In this document: in pieces, positions 33,621 to 42,186 of the stretch
Numbering within the stretch: the stretch's first letter is position 1
How the letters are laid out: every line of letters begins with the position of its first letter
Assembly: GCA_046318675.1 (NCBI GenBank)
Contig: JBKCUA010000013.1
Span: 1-64,000 of the forward strand
Direction: 5' to 3'
DNA length: 64,000 bases
DNA from: JBKCUA01 sp046318675
GTDB taxonomy: Bacteria > Pseudomonadota > Alphaproteobacteria > JAJTHO01
Notes under the pieces: generated by a model
What the model was told of the DNA's origin: nothing
What the model saw: only the letters and a program-made list of their open reading frames with translations
Databases searched by the model: none
Made by a program: the position numbers and the translations under genes

Positions 33621-34436
33621 ATGGGTCGTGTATTTTTTAAGAAAATCATTGCTATTTTTATCATTCTCTACTCCACTACTGCTCTTGCTCAAACTACAAA
33701 CAAACAAGGGGTCAGCGGTCGCGTGGGGTTGAGTCTTGGTGCGATACCCCAATATGAAGGCTCCAAAGATCATTCCGCTGCTGTCTTTCTTACCGGCAAA
33801 GTCAACTATAACAACATGTATCTAGAATCCTTACGAACAACGACTGGTGGGGCCTTGCGTTTAAATCTTTCACCACTGCGTCCTATTGAATTTGGTCCGG
33901 TGCTTAGCCATAATTTTGCTAGAGATAACGACGTAGACAACAGCCGCGTCAAAAATATGCGTAAAATTGACGATGCCTATGAAATTGGTGGCTTTGTGCG
34001 CTTGCCCAACCGCAAAGTATTGCAAGAAAACGATGAGTTAGCCTTAGATATCCAGATGGTAACGGATGTTTCTGGAGTTCATGATGGCACGCTTATCACA
34101 TTTGGTCCAACTTATGCTTACGATACTAATCCCAACCTGAATATCAAGACATCACTACTGACAACGTATGTAACCGACGATTATAATAAAACCTATTTTG
34201 GTGTAAGCACAAGAGATTCCACACTGAGCGGCCTGAACACTTATAGTGCTGATGGCGGGTTCCAAAATGTTACCCTTGGTCTTGATACTCATTATAAACT
34301 CAATGAGCGGTGGGGTATTCTAGGCATGGCGCAGTACCGGCAATTGCTTAACGATGCCGGAAATAGCCCTGTGGTGAAAGATGGCGGGAACAGTAGCCAG
34401 TTTCTTATTGGTGCTGGGATTGCTTATTCCTTTTAA
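33621..34436 (+). CDS. MipA/OmpV-family outer-membrane protein
   Basis: About 271 residues. ATG 33621 gives a signal peptide (MGRVFFKKIIAIFIILYSTTALAQ, cleaved after ALAQ). The mature part has the MipA/OmpV pattern: RVGLSLGAIPQYEGSKDH near the start, a run of amphipathic strands, and a terminal FLIGAGIAYSF. In E. coli MipA scaffolds a lytic transglycosylase and PBP1b; in other bacteria the family is simply an outer-membrane barrel. Its start lies 135 bp from that of the divergent ABC transporter. Confidence 0.82.
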   Translation: MGRVFFKKIIAIFIILYSTTALAQTTNKQGVSGRVGLSLGAIPQYEGSKDHSAAVFLTGKVNYNNMYLESLRTTTGGALRLNLSPLRPIEFGPVLSHNFARDNDVDNSRVKNMRKIDDAYEIGGFVRLPNRKVLQENDELALDIQMVTDVSGVHDGTLITFGPTYAYDTNPNLNIKTSLLTTYVTDDYNKTYFGVSTRDSTLSGLNTYSADGGFQNVTLGLDTHYKLNERWGILGMAQYRQLLNDAGNSPVVKDGGNSSQFLIGAGIAYSF

Positions 34437-34588
34437 AAATAACAATCTAAAACAACTCCACCTTGCAGACGGAACCGTTCCGCTGGCATAAACACTTGAT
34501 GCGTCGTGAATTTTTTCCGTGCAAAGGATTATATTGACCCTAGCCTCCTTAAAGGATATTCCCTGTAAATCCTATAGAGGTTTATCTT

Positions 34589-35551
34589 ATGCCCCGCTCA
34601 ACCACCCCTCGCGGTAAAATTTTTGATAATATTCTTGATACTATTGGTGCGACTCCCATCGTTCGCTTACCAAGACTGTCCGCGGCTGAAGGATTAAAAA
34701 TACCACTGCTAGCAAAACTCGAATTTTTTAATCCCCTTGCCTCCGTTAAAGATCGCATTGGCGCGGCAATGATTGAAGCCGCTGAAGCAGCTGGCAAAAT
34801 CAAGCCTGGGGTCAATACGCTTATTGAGCCAACTTCTGGGAATACCGGTATTGCTTTGGCCTTTGTGGCCGCAGCCAAGGGGTACCGCCTCATCCTCACT
34901 ATGCCCGAATCCATGTCTATAGAACGGCGCAAGATGCTGCGCCTATTAGGGGCGCAACTGGAACTCACCCCCGCCAAGGAAGGCATGAAGGGGGCCATTG
35001 CCAAGGCCGGCGAGCTGGCCGCCGCCCTGCCCGGGGCGGTCATCTTGCAGCAGTTTCAAAACCCCGCCAACCCTGAGGTGCACCGCCACACCACGGCGGA
35101 GGAAATCTGGACAGACACAGCGGGCAGCGTGGACATTATTGTCAGCGGCGTCGGCACCGGCGGCACCCTCACCGGCGTGGCCAGCGTCCTGAAGCCCCGC
35201 AAGCCCGGCCTGCAAATCGTCGCCGTGGAACCCGAAGACAGCCCTGTCCTCTCCGGCGGTGCCCCCGGCTCCCACAAGATTCAGGGCATCGGCGCGGGGT
35301 TCAAGCCCGATATTCTCGACGCCAGCCTCATTGACCGCATCATCAAAATCGGCAATGAGACGGCCTTCGCCACCGCCCGCCAGGTGGCCAAGCTCGACGG
35401 CATCCCCGTCGGGATATCCTCCGGCGCGGCTCTCGCCGCTGGCCTCCAACTGGCAAAAGAACCCGCCAACATCCATAAGAATATCGTGGTGATTATTCCG
35501 TCGTTTGCGGAGCGGTATCTGTCAACGGCGTTGTTTGAGGGGCTCGAGTAA
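34589..35551 (+). CDS. cysK: Cysteine synthase A
   Basis: PLP enzyme making cysteine from O-acetylserine and sulfide. The 320-residue protein has the PLP lysine in NPLASVKDRIG near residue 53, the substrate loop PTSGNTGIALAF, and the phosphate loop GVGTGGTLTG near 190. There is a marked change of base use inside the gene: the first 340 bases use mixed third positions, the rest almost only G or C. No cysE is adjacent. Confidence 0.95.
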   Translation: MPRSTTPRGKIFDNILDTIGATPIVRLPRLSAAEGLKIPLLAKLEFFNPLASVKDRIGAAMIEAAEAAGKIKPGVNTLIEPTSGNTGIALAFVAAAKGYRLILTMPESMSIERRKMLRLLGAQLELTPAKEGMKGAIAKAGELAAALPGAVILQQFQNPANPEVHRHTTAEEIWTDTAGSVDIIVSGVGTGGTLTGVASVLKPRKPGLQIVAVEPEDSPVLSGGAPGSHKIQGIGAGFKPDILDASLIDRIIKIGNETAFATARQVAKLDGIPVGISSGAALAAGLQLAKEPANIHKNIVVIIPSFAERYLSTALFEGLE

Positions 35552-35619
35552 ATCCTTTTTGCAACAATTTATTAACAGCTGTTCACTATACGTTTTTGAC
35601 GCACGGGAGTAACGCAACA

Positions 35620-36177
35620 ATGGACACGCAAAAAAAATCCATCGCTAAATGGGCGATTATCGGTTTCGTTGCCATTCTTATTTTTGGCATCATTCAGCAA
35701 ATCATCGGTTTTAACAACAAGATGATTGCCCTACAGGAAATGAAAAAAGCCGAAATCGAGACCACCAAGGTTGAATACGGCCAGTGCATTGTTAAAATCA
35801 CCGAAACCAACCAAATCGCCAAAGCCTACCGCGACGACATCATGGCCTTGGCCACAAAAGCCGGTAGCAACCTAGAACAGTTGAACAAATCGTTGATGGC
35901 CCTGATGGGCACCCAGGTTATCCCGCAAATGCCCCCTGACCTGCGAGCCGTTGTGCAGAAGGAAATACTCTCCTGCCGCAATGCCTACACCGGACGCATT
36001 GATTTAAGCCTGAAGCCTATGTATGTGAACTTCAACCGCCTACAGCGGCAGTTTCCCTACAGCCTGTACAACAGGCTGTTTTTTGACTGGCAGCCCGAAG
36101 AGCTTTCCATGCCAAAAAACGAAGCCGGACAAGAAATCTTCGATACCGGCCGCATCAAGCCTCTCGACTTGCAGTAA
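35620..36177 (+). CDS. Divergent LemA-like membrane-anchored helical protein
   Basis: A 185-residue protein from ATG 35620 (GGGAG ribosome site). It has one N-terminal membrane helix (IAKWAIIGFVAILIFGIIQQI), then a mostly helical domain ending NFNRLQRQFPYSLYNRLFFDW, which resembles the last LemA helix. The central helices do not show the classical LemA RxDLIPNL motif, so it would be a divergent member. It is 12 bases upstream of a TPM-like membrane protein, a pairing that supports the LemA reading. Function of the family is poorly known. Confidence 0.55.
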   Translation: MDTQKKSIAKWAIIGFVAILIFGIIQQIIGFNNKMIALQEMKKAEIETTKVEYGQCIVKITETNQIAKAYRDDIMALATKAGSNLEQLNKSLMALMGTQVIPQMPPDLRAVVQKEILSCRNAYTGRIDLSLKPMYVNFNRLQRQFPYSLYNRLFFDWQPEELSMPKNEAGQEIFDTGRIKPLDLQ

Positions 36178-36189
36178 GACATCCCTGCC

Positions 36190-37407
36190 ATGCTGCTGTG
36201 GCTCATCGTTGCCTTGGGGTTTGTTGCCTGCCTCGTGGCTTGGCATTTTTGGAGCGGCATCACTTGGCTGGAAGCCGCAACATTGTTTGTTGCTTCCGGT
36301 GTTGTTTTTGCCGTTCACCTCATCTTTATCTACGACAAGGCAACAACCGATCGGTATCTGGTCAGCGGCTACGTCACGTCCCTGATTCACCACCCGGCGT
36401 ATTCGTACCAATGCGGCAAGGAACGATGCCATGAGCCCGAAGCATGGGTCATTGAGCAGCGTCCGCGACCGGCATATCGCATCATGAATAAAACCTATAA
36501 AATTCCGCTTCCTCTTAGCGATGGCAAGGAAACCTGTTACGGTGAGTGTTTTATCGAATATCCAAAAGGAGCAACGCCACGCCAGTATTCTGCAGAAAAA
36601 AACTTAACAACGGCTATATATTCAATGGATGTCAGCCAAGAAAAATTCAACCGCACCAGTATTGGCGAACCCAGCACCTTATGGCAAGATTACTACAACC
36701 CCGTACGGGTCAGCGACGAAGTGGTGTACAGTGCCCAAGGACCCATCGCCTATTTCCCTCTCGATGACTACAACCGCGCCCAGCGCATCTACCCAAAAAC
36801 AGAAGCCTTTTTAGAAAACAAGCTCGAACGCCTGAACGCCGAACTGGCCACCACCTCCAATATCTCCGTCGGCATTATTTTGACAAAAGATGTCCTGTAC
36901 TTTGAATCCCTCAAGCGTGCCTGGAGCAACGGCAAGGCTAACGATTTTATCGTGGTTATCCACGCCCCGGACGGCCATGTCCGCAACGTCAATATTCTCG
37001 GCTGGAACAACTACGCCTTGCGGGAAAACGTGGCGGGGGCACTCATGGCCCTGCCCTCGGCAGAAATGGAGCCAATCCTCGATACTCTTGCGGCTACCCT
37101 GCGCCAAGGGCCGGCTTTTGTGCCCATGGATTTTTCTGGCTATACCTTTCTAGACGTTAAAATACCAAGTTTATATTACTGGAAAATAATTGTTTTTCAG
37201 ATATTGCTCTTTGTCTATACGATGGCATTGCTGTATTTCAATCCCAACACCAAAACCCACAAACTAAGCTTGCTACAAATCATCATGATGTGGCAAAAGA
37301 ATTTTACCCCGCCACAGTCGAACTGGCACCTGCACCCGCTTACGCCCTTTGGCCTAGTGTTGCATCTAGTAGTGCCGGGCATCGCCGCGTGGTTTTTATG
37401 GCATTAA
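36190..37407 (+). CDS. Membrane protein with a TPM-like domain, partner of the LemA-like gene
   Basis: A 405-residue protein with two or three N-terminal membrane helices, a polar middle region with a Cys cluster (YQCGKERCHE, ETCYGECF) near residues 73-123, a domain about 210-310 and two C-terminal helices. The segment LERLNAELATTSNISVGII, WSNGKANDFIVVIHAPDGHV and NILGWNNYALRENV follows the pattern of TPM domains found in YgcG-type proteins, which often lie next to lemA. The match is by pattern only. No enzymatic role can be assigned. Confidence 0.5.
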   Translation: MLLWLIVALGFVACLVAWHFWSGITWLEAATLFVASGVVFAVHLIFIYDKATTDRYLVSGYVTSLIHHPAYSYQCGKERCHEPEAWVIEQRPRPAYRIMNKTYKIPLPLSDGKETCYGECFIEYPKGATPRQYSAEKNLTTAIYSMDVSQEKFNRTSIGEPSTLWQDYYNPVRVSDEVVYSAQGPIAYFPLDDYNRAQRIYPKTEAFLENKLERLNAELATTSNISVGIILTKDVLYFESLKRAWSNGKANDFIVVIHAPDGHVRNVNILGWNNYALRENVAGALMALPSAEMEPILDTLAATLRQGPAFVPMDFSGYTFLDVKIPSLYYWKIIVFQILLFVYTMALLYFNPNTKTHKLSLLQIIMMWQKNFTPPQSNWHLHPLTPFGLVLHLVVPGIAAWFLWH

Positions 37408-37444
37408 AACCCCACCGATTACTTTGAACTATTTTGATATTGCA

Positions 37445-37459
37445 TTAACGACCGCTTAA
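37445..37459. promoter_or_regulatory. CtrA-like TTAA-N7-TTAA site
   Basis: TTAA-CGACCGC-TTAA matches the core of the CtrA consensus but lacks the final C on either strand. It lies 55 bp ahead of the enoyl-CoA hydratase gene, which precedes fliK-flgD-flgE. Such short sites also occur by chance. Confidence 0.35.
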
Positions 37460-37462
37460 GGA

Positions 37463-37481
37463 GTACGCGTCACAAGCGTAC
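37463..37481. promoter_or_regulatory. Inverted repeat ahead of the enoyl-CoA hydratase gene
   Basis: GTACGC-N7-GCGTAC is a perfect 6-bp dyad, 33 bases upstream of the ATG at 37514. Dyads like this are typical of TetR- or GntR-type operators, but no regulator gene is nearby. Confidence 0.35.
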
Positions 37482-37513
37482 CACCTCATCATTACCCGCA
37501 AGGAGCGTCTGCC

Positions 37514-38290
37514 ATGTCTTTTGAAACCCTCACCGTTGAGCACAAGTCGGGCTATGCCCTCATCACCTTCAACCGCCCTAAGGTGCTCAATGCCCTGTCG
37601 TCCGCAGGCATGGCGGAATTGACCGCCGCCGTGGACGATCTAGAAAAAGATACCAGCGTCGCGGCAATTATTCTCACCGGCAGTGAAAAGGCCTTTGCCG
37701 CCGGGGCCGATATTGCCGAGATGCAGGCCAAAACTTGGCCCCACACCTACTTAGAGGATTTTATCACCGACGGGTGGGAGCGTCTGGCCTCAGCCCGCAA
37801 GCCCCTGATTGCCGCAGTATCGGGCTTTGCCCTGGGCGGCGGTAATGAAGTGGCCATGATGTGCGATATTATCCTCGCCTCGGACACCGCCAAATTCGGC
37901 CAACCGGAAATCAGCCTCGGCATCATTCCCGGTGCCGGCGGCACCCAGCGCCTCACCCGCGCCGTTGGCAAAGCCAAGGCCATGGAGATGATCCTCACCG
38001 GGCGGATGATTGATGCGGCGGAGGCCGAACGCATCGGCCTCGTCAGCCGCATTGTCCCAACGGCGGAACTTCTTGCCGAGGCAGAAAAGGTTGCGGCAAA
38101 AATCGCCAGCTTTTCCCGCCCCAGTGTCCTGTTGGCCAAGGAATCCGTAAACCGCGCTTTTGAAACCACCCTAGCCGAGGGCGTCCGGTTTGAACGCCGC
38201 GCGTTCCAATCTCTTTTTGCCACATTAGATCAAAAAGAGGGCATGACAGCTTTCCGGGAAAAGCGCTCCCCCGTGTTCAAGAACCAGTAA
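37514..38290 (+). CDS. Enoyl-CoA hydratase
   Basis: Hydrates trans-2-enoyl-CoA to L-3-hydroxyacyl-CoA in beta-oxidation or short-chain acyl metabolism. The 258-residue crotonase has the oxyanion-hole segments AAGADIAEM and SGFALGGGNEVAMMCD, and both catalytic glutamates (GGGNE and QPEISLGIIPGAGG). ATG 37514 follows AAGGAG. A matching 3-hydroxyacyl-CoA dehydrogenase sits at 60018-60902. The fliK promoter region begins at the stop codon. Confidence 0.94.
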   Translation: MSFETLTVEHKSGYALITFNRPKVLNALSSAGMAELTAAVDDLEKDTSVAAIILTGSEKAFAAGADIAEMQAKTWPHTYLEDFITDGWERLASARKPLIAAVSGFALGGGNEVAMMCDIILASDTAKFGQPEISLGIIPGAGGTQRLTRAVGKAKAMEMILTGRMIDAAEAERIGLVSRIVPTAELLAEAEKVAAKIASFSRPSVLLAKESVNRAFETTLAEGVRFERRAFQSLFATLDQKEGMTAFREKRSPVFKNQ

Positions 38291-38306
38291 TGGCATTGTT
38301 CGTGCA
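38291..38306 (+). promoter_or_regulatory. Sigma-54-like -24/-12 promoter ahead of fliK
   Basis: TGGCAT-N5-GTGCA keeps the invariant GG and GC ten bases apart, and TGGCA at -24 matches the consensus. Transcription would start near 38317, leaving almost no leader for ATG 38321, so either that start is leaderless or translation begins at ATG 38342. Flagellar hook genes in this clade commonly use sigma-54. Confidence 0.5.
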
Positions 38307-38320
38307 ACGGGGCGGGGGTC

Positions 38321-40042
38321 ATGGCTCTCCCCGCTCTCTCCATGCTCTTCACCGCACAAGATGCCCCCATTATTGTGGAGCGGCAGCAGAAACACACTGC
38401 CAAAACCGAAGATAAGGATCAGCATCCTTTTGCTAATATTCTTAACACCCCAACAAAAAAAGATACCGAAGAACCCAACCTACAAAAAACTATTACCGAA
38501 ACAGCAGAACAAGATTCGCCTGCGCCAAAGAACCCAATTGTCGATAAAAAAGATACAGAATCAACTCAAGATGGAATAGGTAGTACAATTCTTAATATAG
38601 AAGCAGAAAAAAAATCAGAAGACTCAACATCTGTCGTTATCGCCACCGCCCAGATGACGCCCCTACCATTCATGCCTATCGCTGTTTTGGTGCCTGTAAC
38701 AGCAACTCTGGAAACACCAATACCAACATCTATCCCACAACCTGATGCACCGTCCATACCTGTGCCTACAATAGCAGTAGCACCACCAGCACCCATTCAC
38801 ACCCTATTACTCCCTGCTACACCAATACCGACAACAACCGTTGGCGCAGACACTTTTCCTATCAATACAGTACAACATATTTTTAACAATAACTCACCAG
38901 TACCCTTCATCGCTGAGAATAGTGTAATTGGCGCGCATACAAAAGGCAATGATACCGCTCCATCCATACAACAATCCAGCACCATTCCCCTTCAAATAGA
39001 AGAAAATGTATTTATAAAACAAGAATATCAAGATAAAAACATCTCTACACTGAACTCCCTAATGCACCCAGAATCTATGCCCAAAGATGGGAATACTATT
39101 TTAACACCAACATTTACGCGAGATACAGCAACAAGCACGATTGCCGCTCCCAGCCCTATTATAACCACACCCGAAAAAACTTCTGCACAAGCAACAACAC
39201 TGGTCACAATACCCGTCGCAACGCCAACATCATCTGTGCCGAGTCAACCTGAACTCACATTAACTCAAACCCCAACCATTCCTATTACAGCGTTGCCCGA
39301 ACTCAAAAACGCCACACCCGAAAAAATCGCTGCACAGACAACGATACCCGTTGCAACGCCAACATCATCTGTGCCCAATCAACCTGAGCCTGTACCGGGT
39401 AAAACATTGAGCTTAACAAGCGAACAGCCATCCATCGTAAAAACCATTGAAACGCCAACACCGGAAAAAAATACCACATCCCAAGATACCTTAAGCCAGA
39501 CAACTATTAGTGATGATCTTTCCCTATACAAAACTCCGGCAAATTCCAATCTGTCCCAGCAACAAGCAGTCATACCGCAACCTATCACTACCCCCCTACC
39601 CCAGCCCTTAGCCGCCCATGCCGCAATCTATCGCCCAGCCCATGAGCAGATCGCCATCGCCGTACGGCAAGCAAGCAATGACGGAGTAGAGCAAATCTCC
39701 GTCCGCCTAAAACCCGAACACCTTGGAACTATTGATGTCAAAATGAGCATCGCCAGCGATGGCACCGTACAGGCAGTATTGTCTGCCGATAAACCAGAAA
39801 CTGTGCATTGGCTACGCCAAGATGCCGCACAGTTGGAACGGTCCTTGCAAGAAGCCGGACTCAAAACCGAAAGTGGCAGTATGCAGTTCCAATTACGCCA
39901 AGACACCGGACAAAACAGCAGCGGGCAAGGTCGCCCTGAACCCGCGACTATGTCTGCTCGCCCTATCATAAGAGCCACAACGGACACGGAAACCCCTCAA
40001 CCCACCTGGGTGCGCCCTGGCGGTATTAATATAAGAGTATAA
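38321..40042 (+). CDS. fliK: Flagellar hook-length control protein FliK
   Basis: Molecular ruler that sets hook length and triggers the export switch. The 573-residue protein has a long low-complexity Pro/Thr/Ala middle (about 30-430), as expected for the ruler, and a C-terminal Flg_hook domain about 455-540 containing EQISVRLKPEHLGTIDVKMS and AQLERSLQEAGL. The start is ATG 38321 or 38342, depending on the promoter at 38291. Part of the ruler is an internal duplication (39167-39388). flgD starts 4 bases after its stop. Confidence 0.88.
   Translation: MALPALSMLFTAQDAPIIVERQQKHTAKTEDKDQHPFANILNTPTKKDTEEPNLQKTITETAEQDSPAPKNPIVDKKDTESTQDGIGSTILNIEAEKKSEDSTSVVIATAQMTPLPFMPIAVLVPVTATLETPIPTSIPQPDAPSIPVPTIAVAPPAPIHTLLLPATPIPTTTVGADTFPINTVQHIFNNNSPVPFIAENSVIGAHTKGNDTAPSIQQSSTIPLQIEENVFIKQEYQDKNISTLNSLMHPESMPKDGNTILTPTFTRDTATSTIAAPSPIITTPEKTSAQATTLVTIPVATPTSSVPSQPELTLTQTPTIPITALPELKNATPEKIAAQTTIPVATPTSSVPNQPEPVPGKTLSLTSEQPSIVKTIETPTPEKNTTSQDTLSQTTISDDLSLYKTPANSNLSQQQAVIPQPITTPLPQPLAAHAAIYRPAHEQIAIAVRQASNDGVEQISVRLKPEHLGTIDVKMSIASDGTVQAVLSADKPETVHWLRQDAAQLERSLQEAGLKTESGSMQFQLRQDTGQNSSGQGRPEPATMSARPIIRATTDTETPQPTWVRPGGINIRV
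39167..39388 (+). repeat. Imperfect tandem duplication within fliK
   Basis: ACACCCGAAAAAA recurs at 39167 and 39314. The block encoding IPVATPTSSVP-x-QPE recurs at about 39211-39252 and 39346-39388 with few changes, the spacing differing by 12 bases between the two anchors. It lengthens the ruler region by roughly 45-49 residues, so copy number could alter hook length. Confidence 0.65.
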
Positions 40043-40046
40043 TTTT

Positions 40047-40727
40047 ATGACCAGCACCATTACCAGTAGCACGGCGGCAACAACAGCAGCCCCACAAACA
40101 GCGGCAGAAAAATCCAAAGCCCTATTCGGCAGCAACTTTGATACGTTCTTAAAGCTACTTACCAACCAGCTCTCCAACCAGGATCCACTCGATCCAGTGG
40201 ATACGGCAAAATTTACCGAACAATTGGTGCAATTCGCCGGGGTTGAGCAAAACATTGCCACCAACACCAATCTTGAGAAACTTATCGGTCTGAATAATGC
40301 CGGCCAAAACAGCGCCGCCCTTGGGTATATCGGCAAAAATGTTCAAGCAACCACCAACCAAATTTTTAGCAATGGCTCCTCTGGAAGCACCATCGGCTAC
40401 ACTAACACCAGCGATTTTAACACTGTCAGTATTGACATTATCAACGCCAATGGCCGTATCATCCGCACCCTTTCGGCTCCAGCCACCAAAGGGCAACAAT
40501 CCATCTCTTGGGATGGAAAGGATTCTTTAAATGTGCAAGCCCCTGCTGGAACCTATACTGTCAAAGCCTCGGGATACGATACCGCTAAAAAAGCCACAGC
40601 GTTAACCACCACTACTACTGGTATCGTATCCGCTATTGAGACAAGTAATGGCACTTCCCTCACCGTCAATGACATATCGGTTCCCGTAACCAGTATTATC
40701 GCCGTCAAAACCGCAAATCCATCGTAA
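40047..40727 (+). CDS. flgD: Flagellar hook assembly scaffold FlgD
   Basis: Caps the growing hook and guides FlgE assembly. The 226-residue product has the N-terminal export and cap region ending LTNQLSNQDPLDPVDTAKFTEQLVQFAGVEQ, then Ig-like and Tudor-like domains with GQQSISWDGKDSLNVQAPAGTYTV near residue 150. It lies between fliK and flgE, 19 bases from flgE, in the normal hook-gene order. Confidence 0.94.
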   Translation: MTSTITSSTAATTAAPQTAAEKSKALFGSNFDTFLKLLTNQLSNQDPLDPVDTAKFTEQLVQFAGVEQNIATNTNLEKLIGLNNAGQNSAALGYIGKNVQATTNQIFSNGSSGSTIGYTNTSDFNTVSIDIINANGRIIRTLSAPATKGQQSISWDGKDSLNVQAPAGTYTVKASGYDTAKKATALTTTTTGIVSAIETSNGTSLTVNDISVPVTSIIAVKTANPS

Positions 40728-40746
40728 ATTTAAAAGGAGTTCTTTT

Positions 40747-42165
40747 ATGGGTCTTTTTGGTGCTCTCTATACCGGTGTTGCTGGTCTTAACGCCCAATCA
40801 CAGGCACAATCCGCCATCAGTGAAAACGTCTCCAACGTCAACACAGTTGGCTATAAAAAGGTGGAAACAAACTTTTCCACTCTTGTGGTGGAATCTACCC
40901 CGCGTTCTTATTCCCCAGGGGGACCCTTCACATCCACCAACCACAGAATCAGCGAACAAGGTGCCTTACAAGGCACAACCTCCAATACCGATATTGGTAT
41001 TTCCGGGAATGGATTTATCGTAGTCAATGAAGCCGCCGTTCGAGGAACAACAGATGAATTTTTTTATACTAGAGCTGGGAAATTCACCCCCGATCGTGAT
41101 GGTTATTTAAGAAATACTGCCGGATTTTATCTCCAAGGCTGGGCTCTTGATTCCTTGGGCAACAAACCCACCAACAGCACATCTCTCATCAGCTTAACCA
41201 CGGTCAATGTTGGCAATATCCCCGGCACATCCATTGCCACTACCAAAGCAGACGTGGAAATCCAAATACCGGCCAAATCACCCATCGATCCCGTCGCCAA
41301 TCCTCAGGTTGGATTTGCCGTTGGATCGCAACAATCCTCTGATATTGTTGTCTATGATAGTCTTGGGATCGCGCAAAGTGTCCGCCTCATCTGGACTCAC
41401 GTCGGCACCAACGCTTGGAACCTTACCGTCAACCCAGGCTCCTACGGCAACCCGCCAGCTCCCAACAAGGTCATCAACGTATTGGACAACACTGGAGCAC
41501 CTCTTACCACCGCCAATAAATTGGGCACACCCTTGGTCAGTGGCGACCAATATCTTAAGGTTACTTTTAACAATGATGGCACCCTAAAAGATATTACCAA
41601 TAACAGTACTGGCAATTCTGTGTATAATAATGGTGATGGTACTGTCAAAATCCGCTTTGATTTTAGTGCCTCTGGAGCAAACCCTCAGCAAGATATCAGT
41701 TTTAATTTTGGACCAAAAAACCCCACTGTACCTGGAATCCTCAAGGGATTGACACAAAAAGATTCAGACTATTCGGTCGTTAAATTAACTCAAGATGGCG
41801 TACCTTATGGCACCTACAAAGGCGTCACTATTAATGAAAAAGGGATTGTGTCGGGTCAATTTACCAATGGTCTTTCCCAACCCCTCTACCAACTACCCTT
41901 GGCCACCTTTGCCAACCCCAATGGCCTTACACCCGAAACGGGCAACGTCTATAGCCAAACACGAGAGGCAGGGGATTTGATCCTTCGTGATGCCGCCAGT
42001 GGCGGTTCTGGGAAAGTATTAGGAGCAACCCTGGAAAACTCCACCGTGGATATCGGCACCGAATTTGCCAAAATGATTATCACCCAACGTGCCTATAACG
42101 CCAACACAAGGGTAGTCAGCACCAGTCGGGATATGCTCTCTGAACTAGATCGATTGGTGCAATAA
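40747..42165 (+). CDS. flgE: Flagellar hook protein FlgE
   Basis: Main subunit of the flagellar hook, exported by the flagellar type III system. The 472-residue protein shows the rod/hook N-terminus MGLFGALYTGVAGLNAQSQA and the SENVSNVNTVGYKK motif, a variable middle, and the C-terminal helix EFAKMIITQRAYNANTRVV. ATG 40747 follows AAAGGAG. It ends the fliK-flgD-flgE set and converges on ubiB, with a palindrome at the junction. Confidence 0.96.
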   Translation: MGLFGALYTGVAGLNAQSQAQSAISENVSNVNTVGYKKVETNFSTLVVESTPRSYSPGGPFTSTNHRISEQGALQGTTSNTDIGISGNGFIVVNEAAVRGTTDEFFYTRAGKFTPDRDGYLRNTAGFYLQGWALDSLGNKPTNSTSLISLTTVNVGNIPGTSIATTKADVEIQIPAKSPIDPVANPQVGFAVGSQQSSDIVVYDSLGIAQSVRLIWTHVGTNAWNLTVNPGSYGNPPAPNKVINVLDNTGAPLTTANKLGTPLVSGDQYLKVTFNNDGTLKDITNNSTGNSVYNNGDGTVKIRFDFSASGANPQQDISFNFGPKNPTVPGILKGLTQKDSDYSVVKLTQDGVPYGTYKGVTINEKGIVSGQFTNGLSQPLYQLPLATFANPNGLTPETGNVYSQTREAGDLILRDAASGGSGKVLGATLENSTVDIGTEFAKMIITQRAYNANTRVVSTSRDMLSELDRLVQ

Positions 42166-42186
42166 ATATGTTATCTCATAACATAT
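42166..42186. repeat. Perfect palindrome between convergent flgE and ubiB
   Basis: ATATGTTAT-CTC-ATAACATAT is a 9-bp perfect inverted repeat with a 3-base centre. It begins at the base after the flgE stop and covers the ubiB stop. There is no GC core or T-run, so an intrinsic terminator is unlikely; a protein-binding site or weak bidirectional end is possible. Confidence 0.4.
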
